Assembly: GCA_023384095.1 (NCBI GenBank)
Contig: JAHDXT010000013.1
Span: forward strand, 1-64,000
Source: Hyphomicrobiaceae bacterium
Lineage (GTDB): Bacteria; Pseudomonadota; Alphaproteobacteria; Rhizobiales; Hyphomicrobiaceae
Direction: 5' to 3'
DNA: 64,000 nt
Every line of letters begins with the position of its first letter. The stretch's first letter is position 1. Below are positions 1-8,504 of the stretch, one piece after another. The notes under the pieces were generated by a model. It was not told the origin of the DNA. It worked only from the letters and a program-made list of their open reading frames with translations, and made no database searches. The translations under genes were made by a program, and so were the position numbers.

Positions 1-31
1 CCAGCTGTTGCACTTCGGATGTGAATCCACC

Positions 32-49
32 TTCCCGCCTCCGCGGGAA
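32..49. repeat. Short GC hairpin, probable part of a dispersed repeat
   Basis: A 7-bp inverted repeat (ttcccgc at 32-38, gcgggaa at 43-49, 4-nt loop) is followed by gacggg. It resembles the outer arm of the larger palindromic element at 3917-4004 (cgggcatgacgg). Such short 'gggaatgac' palindromes are common as scattered intergenic repeats in proteobacteria. It lies upstream of the transporter gene that starts at 190; no coding sequence is apparent in positions 1-189. Confidence 0.4.
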
Positions 50-189
50 TGACGGGTGTGGGAATGCAGCGGGAATCGTTTCGTCATCGAGGGTCGGCAA
101 AGCCGGTGAGCGGCTGACCCCATCGCTCGCCGGCCATTTGCGGTTGGCGATTTCGGATTCCGTCCGCTCGTCGATCTCGGCTAGACTCG

Positions 190-1452
190 ATGGCCGACGC
201 CCACCTGATCGTACGCCCCCCACTGCCCATGCACCTCGAGCACCCTCATGATCCCCCCGCCGGCCTCGGCGCGTTGCTGAAGGATGTCTCGGGGACGAGC
301 GTCGGCAACGCGCTGGTCGGGTTCGTGTTCGCAGCCTCGGGACCGGTCGCCATCATCCTGGCCGTTGGCACCCGGGGCGGGCTGACGGAGATCGAGATCG
401 CCTCCTGGCTGTTCGGCGCCTTCTTTCTCAACAGTCTCATCACGATCGCTTTCAGCCTCGCCTACCGTCAGCCGCTGGTGTTCTTCTGGACCATTCCCGG
501 CACGGTGCTGGTCGGCCCGGCCCTCGCGCATCTCACTTTTCCCGAGGTGGTCGGCGCCTTCATCGTGACCGGCGCCCTCATGCTGGTGCTCGGACTGACG
601 GGCCTCGTCCGGCGCAGCATGCAGGCGGTGCCGATGCCGATCGTGATGGGCATGGTGGCCGGCGTGTTCCTGCAGTTCGGCCTCGACTGGGTGAGAGCCT
701 TCGAGCAGAAATTCTGGATCGCCGCGCCGATGACCCTCGTGTTCCTGGCGCTCACTCGCGCGCGCCGCGTGGCGCTCGCGGTGCCGCCGCTGATCGGGTC
801 GCTGGCGGTGGGCATCGCCGTGTCGGCCTGGACAGGCGACTTCGCGCCCGCCGTCGATTTCGGCAGCGCGCTCGCCGCGCCGCAGATCGTCGTACCCGAC
901 TTCTCGTGGCAGGCCATCGCCGAGCTCGTGGTGCCGCTCGCCATCACCGTGCTGGTGGTGCAGAACGGCCAGGGATTCGCCGTGCTGACGGCCGCAGGCC
1001 ACGAGCCGCCCATCAACTCCATCGCGGCGGCCTGCGGCGCCGGCTCCATCGTGGCAGCCTTCGTCGGCGCCGTGTCGACCTGCCTGACCGGACCGGTCAA
1101 CGCCATCCTGTCGGCCAGCGGCGAGCGCGAGCGCCAGTACACGGGCGCCGTAATGGTAGCGGTCTTCGCGCTCGCCTTCGGGCTGTTCTCGCCGCTGTTC
1201 ACGCGCCTGCTGCTGGCCGCACCCGCGGCCTTCATCGCCACGCTCGCCGGCCTCGCCATGCTGAAGGTGCTGCAGACCGCCTTCGCGACCGCCTTCCAGG
1301 GCCGCTTCGGGTTCGGCGCCCTGGTCACGTTCCTGATCACGGTCAGCGGCGTCTCGGTCATCAATATCGGCGCACCGTTCTGGGGCCTCGTCATCGGCTA
1401 TGCCGCCTCGCGGCTGCTCGAGCCGAAGGATTTCCGCGACGCCGCTCCATGA
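190..1452 (+). CDS. benE: BenE-family benzoate/H+ symporter
   Basis: A 420-residue, highly hydrophobic protein with about 12 predicted membrane segments, the size and character of BenE-type benzoate membrane transporters. It would import benzoate or a related aromatic acid with protons across the inner membrane. The hydrophobic blocks start near residue 40 and run almost to the C-terminus, which ends in a short charged tail. There is no clear ribosome-binding site at 190; an in-frame ATG at 229 is an alternative start. No benzoate-degradation enzyme lies nearby, so the substrate is assigned by family only. The downstream neighbour is convergent. Confidence 0.8.
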   Translation: MADAHLIVRPPLPMHLEHPHDPPAGLGALLKDVSGTSVGNALVGFVFAASGPVAIILAVGTRGGLTEIEIASWLFGAFFLNSLITIAFSLAYRQPLVFFWTIPGTVLVGPALAHLTFPEVVGAFIVTGALMLVLGLTGLVRRSMQAVPMPIVMGMVAGVFLQFGLDWVRAFEQKFWIAAPMTLVFLALTRARRVALAVPPLIGSLAVGIAVSAWTGDFAPAVDFGSALAAPQIVVPDFSWQAIAELVVPLAITVLVVQNGQGFAVLTAAGHEPPINSIAAACGAGSIVAAFVGAVSTCLTGPVNAILSASGERERQYTGAVMVAVFALAFGLFSPLFTRLLLAAPAAFIATLAGLAMLKVLQTAFATAFQGRFGFGALVTFLITVSGVSVINIGAPFWGLVIGYAASRLLEPKDFRDAAP

Positions 1453-1639
1453 GAGCCCCAGCGGCGTCACCGCCGCCGGCGTCAGAACCTGCGCTTGCCG
1501 AGCTCCAGGAGCTTGTCGGCGCGCCTGTAGCCGGGAGGCGCATCGAGGCCCGCCAGCTCGACGGTGCCGGCGAATCTGAGGCCCGCCTGCATGGGGGTGG
1601 CGAGGAACTTCCTCTCCGCCCACATCACCGTCGCGTCAG

Positions 1640-2347
1640 CTACTTGAGCGGGCCGTAGCCCCCCTCCGCACGATAGTCGTGGCCGATGATGAGCTTGACG
1701 CCGAAGCGAAAGAGGTGCTGATCGACATCGGCCTCGTTGTCGACGACGGTGACGGTCACGCCGTCGTCGAAGGCCTCGCGCGCGGAGAACGTATCGTAGC
1801 CGGCGTAGAGGTATTCCCCGAAAAACGCGATGCCATGCCATTCGAGCTCCGTCCCGACGCCCGCGGTCCAGCCGATCAGGGTGTCGTTCTCGCGAGCCCG
1901 GGAGGTCGTCAGCGGGTCCGGCGCGCCTGTAAATCCGACCCCGAGGAAGCTCGCCCCGGCCGTTGCATAGACGAGCATCGCGGGATGCACGTAGGCTCCG
2001 AGCCGGCCGCGCAAGGTCGCCTGATAATCAATCGTGTACTCCCGCTGGGTACGATCGGCCTGCCACGAATCCACGGCTATGTCCGATTCGATGCCGAGCA
2101 CCCAGCCGCCGTGGAGCAGCAGGTCGTAGCCGTAGCTGACGCCGCCGCCGAAGCTCGCCTCCGACAGCGAGCCGCTGGCCTCGGCCGGCCGTTGGATGTC
2201 GAAGCTGGCCGCATCCGCCTGGCCGAAGATGCCGAAGCGGAGCAGGCCGGCGCCGTCGTAGTTCTGTGCTCGAGCTTGGCTCGAGGCCACGGCCGCCAAG
2301 CAGAACAGGAGCGCAACCGGGGCACGAGCGATGACGGTTGCCGTCAT
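1640..2347 (-). CDS. Outer-membrane beta-barrel protein
   Basis: A 235-residue protein with a clear signal peptide (hydrophobic core near residues 8-20, cleavage likely after ARAQ) followed by alternating polar/aromatic strands typical of an 8-stranded OmpA/OmpW/Omp25-like barrel. Glycine- and tyrosine-rich segments and a C-terminal strand (HLFRFGVKLIIG) support outer-membrane insertion. The start at 2347 is set by an excellent Shine-Dalgarno sequence (AGGAGGG, 2354-2360); the longer upstream open frame has none. Rhizobial relatives are often annotated 'porin family protein' and contribute to envelope structure. No substrate can be inferred. It is convergent with the transporter gene at 190-1452; the 187 nt between them hold nothing recognisable. 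Confidence 0.75.
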   Translation of the reverse strand: MTATVIARAPVALLFCLAAVASSQARAQNYDGAGLLRFGIFGQADAASFDIQRPAEASGSLSEASFGGGVSYGYDLLLHGGWVLGIESDIAVDSWQADRTQREYTIDYQATLRGRLGAYVHPAMLVYATAGASFLGVGFTGAPDPLTTSRARENDTLIGWTAGVGTELEWHGIAFFGEYLYAGYDTFSAREAFDDGVTVTVVDNEADVDQHLFRFGVKLIIGHDYRAEGGYGPLK

Positions 2348-2478
2348 GGCCGTCCCTCCTGATGTGGGCTGATGAAGGAACGCGCACCGCGACTCGCGGG
2401 CGCAATGTAGCACAGGCTGGCCGCTTCCGCCGTCGCCGCTCCGTACCCGGAGTGAAAATCGCCGCCGCTGTGGCTTTC

Positions 2479-3861
2479 CTACTCTGCCGCCATCCCCTGC
2501 GGAGCCCACTTCTCGCGCATCGTGACGAGCTCCTCGGCAGCGCTCGGATGCAGGGCCATGGTCGAATCGAAATCGCCCTTGGTGGCGCCGAGGCTGAGCG
2601 CGATGGCCGCCATCTGCGCGATCTCGCCCGCATCGGGACCGAGCATGTGCACGCCGAGCACCTTCTGCGTCGCCTGGTCGACGACGATCTTCATGGTCGT
2701 GCGCTCGTCGCGGCCCGAGAGCGTGTGCTTCATGGGGCGGAAGCGCGATTTGTAGATGTCGAGCGCATATCCGGCGGCGATGGCGTCCTGCTCCGGCAGT
2801 CCGACGGTGCCGATCTCCGGCGTGGAGAACACCGCCGTCGGGATGTTGTCGTAGTCGACCCGCCACGGTTTGCTGCCGAAGACGGTGTCGGCGAAAGCGT
2901 GCCCCTCGCGGATGGCCACGGGCGTCAGGTTCACGCGGTCGGTCACGTCGCCGATGGCGTAGATGCCGGGCACATTGGTGCGGCCGTCGGCATCGACCTT
3001 GACCGCGCCCGTCTCCCCGAGCGCGACCCCGGCTTGCTTCAAGCCGAGCCGGGCGGAGTTCGGGTAGCGGCCGATGGCGAACATGATCTCGTCGGCCTCC
3101 ACCGCCGTGCCGTCGCTGAGCACGCCGACGATGCCGTTCACCTCGCGCCTGATCGCCAAAAAAGTGCAGCTCATGACGAGCTTGATGCCCCGCTTGGCAT
3201 ACTCGGCCATGAGCGCATCGCGAAGATCCTCATCGAAACCGCGCAATACCTTCTGGCCGCGATGCACCAGGGTCGTCTCGACGCCGAGGCCCGCAAAGAT
3301 CCCTGCGAACTCGACCGCGATGTAGCCACCCCCGGCGATCACCATGCGCCGCGGCAGCTTGCCGAGATGGAACGCGTCGTTGGAGGTGATGACGTGCTCG
3401 CAGCCGAGAACGCGCGTGTCGATGTAGGGGCTGGCTCCCGTCGCCACCAGAATGACCCGTGCACTGACGGAGCGGTTCTCCTTGACGAGCCGCACCGAAT
3501 GAGGACCGGCGACCTCGGCCCGCTCGTCGAAGATGGAGACTCCCGCCTTTTCGAGGTTGCCGCGGTAGATGGCCTCCAGCCGGGCGATCTCGCGATCCTT
3601 GTTGGCGACGAGCCGGCCCCAGTCGAATGTCGTCTCGCCGACGGACCAGCCGAAACCGGCCGCATCCTCGAACTCGTCCGCGAACCGGCTGGCATAGACC
3701 AGCAGCTTCTTAGGCACGCAGCCGCGGATGACGCAGGTGCCGCCGAACCGGAATTCCTCGGCAATGGCGACACTGGCGCCGTGCCCAGCGGCAACCCGCG
3801 CCGCCCGGACGCCGCCAGAGCCGCCGCCAATCACGAACAGGTCGAAGTCGTATTTCGTCAT
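2479..3861 (-). CDS. gor: Glutathione-disulfide reductase
   Basis: A 460-residue FAD-dependent pyridine nucleotide-disulfide oxidoreductase that reduces oxidised glutathione with NADPH in the cytosol. Visible features are the FAD-binding glycine motif GGGSGG (residues 12-17), the redox-active disulfide in GGTCVIRGCVPKK (Cys43, Cys48), a second Rossmann motif around VIAGGGYIAVEFAG, the ATG-type FAD motif before ASPYIDTR, the second FAD segment YAIGDVTDRVNLTP, and the C-terminal dimer motif HPSAAEELVTMREKW carrying the catalytic base His. Length matches bacterial glutathione reductases. It is separated by a palindromic element from rpiA, which lies upstream on the same strand. Confidence 0.93.
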   Translation of the reverse strand: MTKYDFDLFVIGGGSGGVRAARVAAGHGASVAIAEEFRFGGTCVIRGCVPKKLLVYASRFADEFEDAAGFGWSVGETTFDWGRLVANKDREIARLEAIYRGNLEKAGVSIFDERAEVAGPHSVRLVKENRSVSARVILVATGASPYIDTRVLGCEHVITSNDAFHLGKLPRRMVIAGGGYIAVEFAGIFAGLGVETTLVHRGQKVLRGFDEDLRDALMAEYAKRGIKLVMSCTFLAIRREVNGIVGVLSDGTAVEADEIMFAIGRYPNSARLGLKQAGVALGETGAVKVDADGRTNVPGIYAIGDVTDRVNLTPVAIREGHAFADTVFGSKPWRVDYDNIPTAVFSTPEIGTVGLPEQDAIAAGYALDIYKSRFRPMKHTLSGRDERTTMKIVVDQATQKVLGVHMLGPDAGEIAQMAAIALSLGATKGDFDSTMALHPSAAEELVTMREKWAPQGMAAE

Positions 3862-3916
3862 CGGCTCATCTCTGCTTTAGCTTCCAGTAATCACGCGTCC
3901 CATGCCACCCACTGAC

Positions 3917-4004
3917 GTCATGCCCGCGGCGGCGGGCATCCGTGCTCCCTTCGAGCGAGCACCCGGGGAGACGCATCGCAGGTGCCCGCCTGCACGGGCA
4001 TGAC
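3917..4004. repeat. 88-bp nested palindromic intergenic element
   Basis: The outer ends are a perfect 10-bp inverted repeat (gtcatgcccg at 3917-3926, cgggcatgac at 3995-4004). Inside lie further hairpins: tgcccgc/gcgggca (3921-3927 with 3932-3938), gtgctc/gagcac (3942-3947 with 3957-3962) and tgcccg/cgggca (3983-3988 with 3995-4000). It fills most of the rpiA-gor intergenic gap. The structure suggests a dispersed REP/MITE-like repeat; it could also act as an RNA processing or termination structure. The family identity is inferred, not shown. Confidence 0.6.
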
Positions 4005-4105
4005 GGTGAGTGTAGAAACGCCGGCCATCATATGCTGCGTGGTCCTGGCAGTCAGGATGAGACGGCTCAGGCACGTGAGTTGGATCGCGATGCCTGCCGA
4101 TCCCG

Positions 4106-4810
4106 TCACTCGCCGTACCGCGCCTCGAGCACTTCGACCCCTGCGGCTCCGGCGATGATCGCCGCGTCCGCGAGGCCGAGGAAGAGGCCGTTCTCCACCA
4201 CGCCCGGGACAAGCTTCAACGCCTCGTCGAGCGCGTCGGCGTCCTCGATGCGGCCGAAGGCGCAGTCGAAGATGTAGTTGCCGCCGTCGGTGACGAACGG
4301 CTGCCCGTCCTGCCCCATGCGCAAATGAACATGGCCTGTGCAGCCGGCATCGGCGGACAGCATCTCGATCATTTTGCGCGTGGCTGGAAAGCCGAACCGC
4401 ACGACCTCGACCGGCAGCGGATAGGCGCCGAGCACCGGCACACGCTTCGAGGCGTCCGCGATCACGATCATGCGCTCTGAAGCCGCCGCCACGATCTTCT
4501 CGCGCAGCAGCGCACCGCCGCCGCCCTTGATGAGCTGCAGCGCATCGTCGATCTCGTCGGCGCCGTCGATCGTCAGATCGAGCAGCGGGTCGTCCTCGAG
4601 CGTGGTCAACCGAATGCCGAGCGCCGACGCCTGGGCGCGCGTCGTCTCCGAGGTCGCGACGCCGATCACGTCGAGGCCCGCCTTCACCTTGGCGCCGAGC
4701 AGGTCGATGAATTTGGCGGCGGTCGAGCCGGTGCCGAGACCGAGCTTCATGCCCGGCTCGACGAGCGTGATGGCCCGCTCCGCCGCTTGCAGCTTCCAGG
4801 CGTCGGTCAT
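4106..4810 (-). CDS. rpiA: Ribose-5-phosphate isomerase A
   Basis: A 234-residue RpiA interconverting ribose-5-phosphate and ribulose-5-phosphate in the non-oxidative pentose phosphate pathway. Family signatures are the substrate loop [11 protein letters not shown] near residues 24-34, the catalytic acidic motif TIDGADEID, the lysine-rich loop [13 protein letters not shown], and the C-terminal [10 protein letters not shown] segment. The length is typical. The ATG at 4810 directly abuts the stop codon of the upstream dehydrogenase gene (TAG at 4811-4813), so the two are almost certainly co-transcribed and translationally coupled. Confidence 0.95.
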   Translation of the reverse strand: MTDAWKLQAAERAITLVEPGMKLGLGTGSTAAKFIDLLGAKVKAGLDVIGVATSETTRAQASALGIRLTTLEDDPLLDLTIDGADEIDDALQLIKGGGGALLREKIVAAASERMIVIADASKRVPVLGAYPLPVEVVRFGFPATRKMIEMLSADAGCTGHVHLRMGQDGQPFVTDGGNYIFDCAFGRIEDADALDEALKLVPGVVENGLFLGLADAAIIAGAAGVEVLEARYGE

Positions 4811-6247
4811 CTAGACGCCGCCCATCAGCATGTACTTGATCTCCAGGAACTCCTCGACGCCGTGGTGCGAGCCCTCACGGCCGAGACCGGATTCCTTGAC
4901 ACCGCCGAAGGGAGCGACCTCGGACGAGATGATCCCCTCGTTGATGCCGATGATGCCGTATTCGAGGCTTTCGCCGACGCGCCAGACCCGGCCGACGTCG
5001 CGGGAGTAGAAGTAGGCGGCCAGGCCGAACTCGGTGTCGTTGGCGAGCCTGATCGCCTCCTCCTCGGTCTTGAAGCGGAACAGCGGCGCCACCGGCCCGA
5101 ACGTCTCCTCGCGCGCCACCATCATGTCGCTCGTGACGCCCGTGAGGACCGTCGGCTCGAAGAAATTGCCGCCGAGCGCCTTGCCGCCGAGGATCACCTT
5201 GGCGCCCTTCGACGTCGCATCGGTGATGTGCTCCTCGACCTTCGCCACGCCCGCCTTGTTGATGAGCGGTCCCGTCGTCACGCCAGTCTCCGTGCCGCGG
5301 CCGACCTTGAGCTTTTTGACCTCGGCCGCGAGCTTCTCCGCGAAGGCGTCATAGACGCCGTCCTGCACGTAGATGCGGTTGGCGCAGACGCAGGTCTGGC
5401 CGGCGTTGCGGTACTTGGACGCCATCGCACCCTGCACGGCCTTGTCGAGGTCGGCGTCGTCGAACACGATGAATGGCGCGTTGCCGCCGAGCTCCATTCC
5501 GACCTTCTTGACGGTCCTGGCGCACTGCTCGATCAGCACCTTGCCGACGGCGGTCGAGCCGGTGAAAGTCAGCATCCGCACAGCCGGGTTGGAGGTCAGC
5601 TCGCCGCCGATCACCGCCGCCTTGCCGGTGATGACGTTGAGCACGCCCTTGGGCATGCCGGCACGCTCGGCGAGCTCCGCCAATGCGAGCGCCGTCAGCG
5701 GCGTCTCGGAGGCGGGCTTGCAGACGACCGTGCAGCCGACCGCCAGCGCCGGCGCCACCTTGCGGGTGATCATGGCCGCCGGGAAGTTCCAGGGCGTGAT
5801 CGCCGCCACAACACCTACCGGCTGCTTGACGCAGACGATGCGCGCGTCCTTCTTGAAGGTGGGGATCGTCTCGCCGTAGATGCGCTTGGCCTCCTCGGCA
5901 TAGAACTCCACGAACGAGGCGGCGTAAGTGACCTCGCCCTTGGCCTCGGCCAGCGGCTTGCCCTGCTCGCTGGTCATCAGCAGCGCCAGCTCATCGGCGT
6001 GCTCGATCTGCAGGTCGTACCAGCGGCGCAGGATCCTGGCGCGGTCCTTGGCCAGCATGGCGGCCCAGGCAGGCTGCGCACGCCCGGCAGCGGCGACGGC
6101 CGCGCGCGTGTCCTCGGCGCTCATCAGGGGGACCCTGGCGATCTCGTCGCCGCTCGCGGGATCGGTGACGGGCAGCGCCGGCTCGCCGACCCAGCGGCCG
6201 TCGACGTAGCACTGCGTCCTGAGGAGACTGATCACGGGCTTGTCCAT
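4811..6247 (-). CDS. gabD: NAD(P)-dependent succinate-semialdehyde dehydrogenase
   Basis: A 478-residue aldehyde dehydrogenase of the GabD type, oxidising succinate semialdehyde to succinate in 4-aminobutyrate degradation. Visible are the cofactor-site ITPWNFPAAMITRK, GSTAVGK, the general base region ELGGNAPFIVFDDAD, the catalytic cysteine in NAGQTCVCANR, and the C-terminal PFGGVKESGLGREGSHHG typical of succinate-semialdehyde dehydrogenases. The start at 6247 is chosen because GGAGG lies at 6255-6259, 7 nt upstream; the much longer open frame beyond it reads through non-homologous sequence. The stop abuts the rpiA start, forming a gabD-rpiA pair. No GABA transaminase is in view. Confidence 0.93.
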   Translation of the reverse strand: MDKPVISLLRTQCYVDGRWVGEPALPVTDPASGDEIARVPLMSAEDTRAAVAAAGRAQPAWAAMLAKDRARILRRWYDLQIEHADELALLMTSEQGKPLAEAKGEVTYAASFVEFYAEEAKRIYGETIPTFKKDARIVCVKQPVGVVAAITPWNFPAAMITRKVAPALAVGCTVVCKPASETPLTALALAELAERAGMPKGVLNVITGKAAVIGGELTSNPAVRMLTFTGSTAVGKVLIEQCARTVKKVGMELGGNAPFIVFDDADLDKAVQGAMASKYRNAGQTCVCANRIYVQDGVYDAFAEKLAAEVKKLKVGRGTETGVTTGPLINKAGVAKVEEHITDATSKGAKVILGGKALGGNFFEPTVLTGVTSDMMVAREETFGPVAPLFRFKTEEEAIRLANDTEFGLAAYFYSRDVGRVWRVGESLEYGIIGINEGIISSEVAPFGGVKESGLGREGSHHGVEEFLEIKYMLMGGV

Positions 6248-6412
6248 CGGGGGACCTCCATGCACGGGAACTCGGGGCCACACTACCGCATCAGCAGGCT
6301 GACCGGTTTGATCTAGGTCCGGTGATGGCCCCTGGCAAGCGCGGTGAGCCCCGTGACAGCACCGCGCGGATGGCCTAAGGGTCGCGGACCCGGAAGGAAG
6401 CCGCCCAGCCCC

Positions 6413-7090
6413 ATGCGTGATGCGACCCTCGTCTTCGATCTCGACGGCACCCTGATCGACACGGCGCCCGATCTCATCCATGCCGCCAACCACGTCCTCG
6501 CGAGCCGTGGCCTGGAGCCGGTCGCAGCCGAACGGCTGAAGCCCGAGATCAGCTTCGGCGCCCGCCACATCATCGCCGCCGGCCTCCGCATTCGCGGCGT
6601 CGCCTTCACCGAGCCCGAGCTCGACGCGATGCTCGACCGCTTCCTCGAATTCTACGCCGACAACATGGCCGTCGAGAGCCGGCCGTTCGACGGCCTCCTC
6701 GCGGCGCTCGAAGGCTGCCTCGGCGAGGGCGCCACGCTCGCGGTGTGCACCAACAAGCGCGAGGGCCTGTCGCGCCTGCTGCTCGAGCAACTGGGGCTGA
6801 TGCGCCTGTTCCGGGCGATCGCCGGCCGCGACACTTTCCCGGTCTGCAAGCCGCATCCCGGCCACTTGCTCGGCGCCATCAGGCTGGCGGGCGGCGACCC
6901 GGGCCGGGCCGTCATGGTGGGCGACAGCGAGGTCGATGTCAGCACGGCGAAGGCCGCTCGCATCCCCATCATCGGCGTCACCTTCGGCTACACGCACATT
7001 CCGGTGACGGAGCTCGGCACCGACGCCGTGATCGACGGCTACGGCGAGCTCCGGGCGGCGCTGGATGGAATACTGGCGCGGCCGGCTTGA
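6413..7090 (+). CDS. gph: Phosphoglycolate phosphatase, HAD family
   Basis: A 225-residue HAD-superfamily hydrolase. Motif I is at the N-terminus (VFDLDGTLIDTAPDL, nucleophile Asp near residue 8), motif II in VCTNK, motif III lysine in CKPHPGHLLGA, and motif IV in MVGDSEVDVSTAKAA. The pattern matches Gph, which clears 2-phosphoglycolate formed by oxygenation or DNA repair. The ATG at 6413 is preferred over the upstream 6344 because GGAAGGAAG lies just before it and family alignment begins there. It diverges from gabD-rpiA and is convergent with the dehydrogenase gene that follows. Confidence 0.88.
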   Translation: MRDATLVFDLDGTLIDTAPDLIHAANHVLASRGLEPVAAERLKPEISFGARHIIAAGLRIRGVAFTEPELDAMLDRFLEFYADNMAVESRPFDGLLAALEGCLGEGATLAVCTNKREGLSRLLLEQLGLMRLFRAIAGRDTFPVCKPHPGHLLGAIRLAGGDPGRAVMVGDSEVDVSTAKAARIPIIGVTFGYTHIPVTELGTDAVIDGYGELRAALDGILARPA

Positions 7091-7117
7091 AGAGGCATCC
7101 GGTCGCGCGAGCAACGG

Positions 7118-8449
7118 CTACTCGGATCCTTTGTATGCCACCCGAAATATCGTGCCGTTGGCATCATCGCTGACCAGGAGGGCGCCATCCTGAGCGACCG
7201 CTATGCCTGCCGGCCGGCCCCAGACCCTGTCATCGTCCAACACGAATCCGGTCATGAAATCCTCGTACACCCCCGTCGGCTTGCCCTCTTTCATAAGGAG
7301 GCGGATCACCTTGTATCCGGTCTTCTCCTCGCGGTTCCAGGACCCGTGCAGCGTGGCGAAGGCGTCGCCGCGGTATTCACGCGGGAGTGCGTCCTTGTCG
7401 TAGAAGACGACATCCAGGGTGGATGAATGCGCCTGGATCAGGGCCTCGGGGGTGGTCACCCTGCCTTTGAGATCGGGGCGCTCCCCGGCGTGGGCCGGAT
7501 CCTCGTTGCTGCCGATATAGTGCCAGGGCCAGCCGTAGAACCCGCCGTCCTGCACGCTGGTCAAGTAGTCGGGCGGCACATTGGCGCCGAGGTGGTCGCG
7601 TTCGTTCCCCGTGCACCACAAGGTGTCGGTGCCCGGCTGCATCGCCATGCCGGAGCAATTGCGCAGGCCGGTCGCATAATTGCGGACGGTCCTGCCTTCC
7701 GGATCGAACACGCGCACCACGGCCCGGTTCTCTTCCTCGTCCCACGACGCGCCGACCCCATGCGTCTCTTCGTATTGCCGGATTTCGTCTGGCGTCTTCT
7801 CCGGCATTTCGGCGGCGACGTTGGAGGCCGATCCGACCGCAACGAAGAGGCGGTTGCCGTCGCGCGAAATCTCGAGGTCACGTGTCCAGTGCCGGCTGGT
7901 GGGGATATCTGCGATGACGACTTCGGCCGGCCCGGTCGCCTTGCGGTCGCCGTTGCGGTACGGGAAGCGCACCACCTGGTTCGCCGCCCCAACATAGACG
8001 CGCTGCGGTTCGGTCGGGGGAGAGAATACGATCCCATAGGGTCGATCGAGGTCCTCGGCGAAGACTTCGGGCTTTACCGGAGCGCCCGCGGAAGGCCCGC
8101 CGGGGAAAACCAGCACACGACCAGTCCCGCTTTCGGCTACAAAGACGTCGCCATTCGGTGCGATCCGGATGACGCGGGGCTGCTTCAGTCCGCTGGCGAA
8201 CACCTGCACCGTAAAGCCCTGCGGCACATCCGGCATCACCCCTTGGGGCGCGTCGACAACCGTTGGCCTGTTCTCGAAATCAGGCTCTTCGGGGTCGTTG
8301 CCATTCGTAGGCGGCGGCAGATCCGACGGCCGGATATGACGCCGAACGCCGGGGGGGTCGCTCTCCCAGTCGGCAAAAGCATCGGCTCCGACACGCATCT
8401 CCGCAGACTGCGCGGGCGCCATTAGAATGAGCGACAGCAAGGAACTCAT
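7118..8449 (-). CDS. PQQ-type sugar (sorbosone) dehydrogenase, exported
   Basis: A 443-residue protein with a short hydrophobic leader ending AQSA, so probably periplasmic. The body is a six-bladed beta-propeller of the glucose/sorbosone dehydrogenase family: GFTVQVFASGLKQPRVIRIAPNGDVFVAE opens the first blade, and motifs such as DRPYGIVFSP, SRHWTRDLEISRDGNRLFVAVGS, GLRNCSGMAMQPGTDTLW, and GRPAGIAVAQDGALLVSDDANGTIFRV follow. Family members oxidise aldoses or sorbosone with PQQ, though many relatives are untested. No cytochrome c motif CXXCH is present. The ATG at 8449 gives a leader with almost no positive n-region; an in-frame stop lies only a few codons upstream, so the start is a little uncertain. 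Confidence 0.75.
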   Translation of the reverse strand: MSSLLSLILMAPAQSAEMRVGADAFADWESDPPGVRRHIRPSDLPPPTNGNDPEEPDFENRPTVVDAPQGVMPDVPQGFTVQVFASGLKQPRVIRIAPNGDVFVAESGTGRVLVFPGGPSAGAPVKPEVFAEDLDRPYGIVFSPPTEPQRVYVGAANQVVRFPYRNGDRKATGPAEVVIADIPTSRHWTRDLEISRDGNRLFVAVGSASNVAAEMPEKTPDEIRQYEETHGVGASWDEEENRAVVRVFDPEGRTVRNYATGLRNCSGMAMQPGTDTLWCTGNERDHLGANVPPDYLTSVQDGGFYGWPWHYIGSNEDPAHAGERPDLKGRVTTPEALIQAHSSTLDVVFYDKDALPREYRGDAFATLHGSWNREEKTGYKVIRLLMKEGKPTGVYEDFMTGFVLDDDRVWGRPAGIAVAQDGALLVSDDANGTIFRVAYKGSE

Positions 8450-8504
8450 CAGGAATATCGAGGAGCGCGTGTCTTAGTCCTCCCGGAACTTCTGTCCGCC
8501 CCCT

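Noticed and set aside
181-1623. Long open frame on the minus strand opposite the BenE-type transporter (about 480 codons)
   Set aside because: Its translation is Arg/His/Asp-rich low-complexity sequence typical of antisense frames in GC-rich genes; the plus-strand transporter has real membrane segments and family motifs.
2338-3915. Long plus-strand frame opposite glutathione reductase
   Set aside because: It is an antisense shadow; no domain is recognisable, and the opposite strand encodes every expected glutathione reductase motif.
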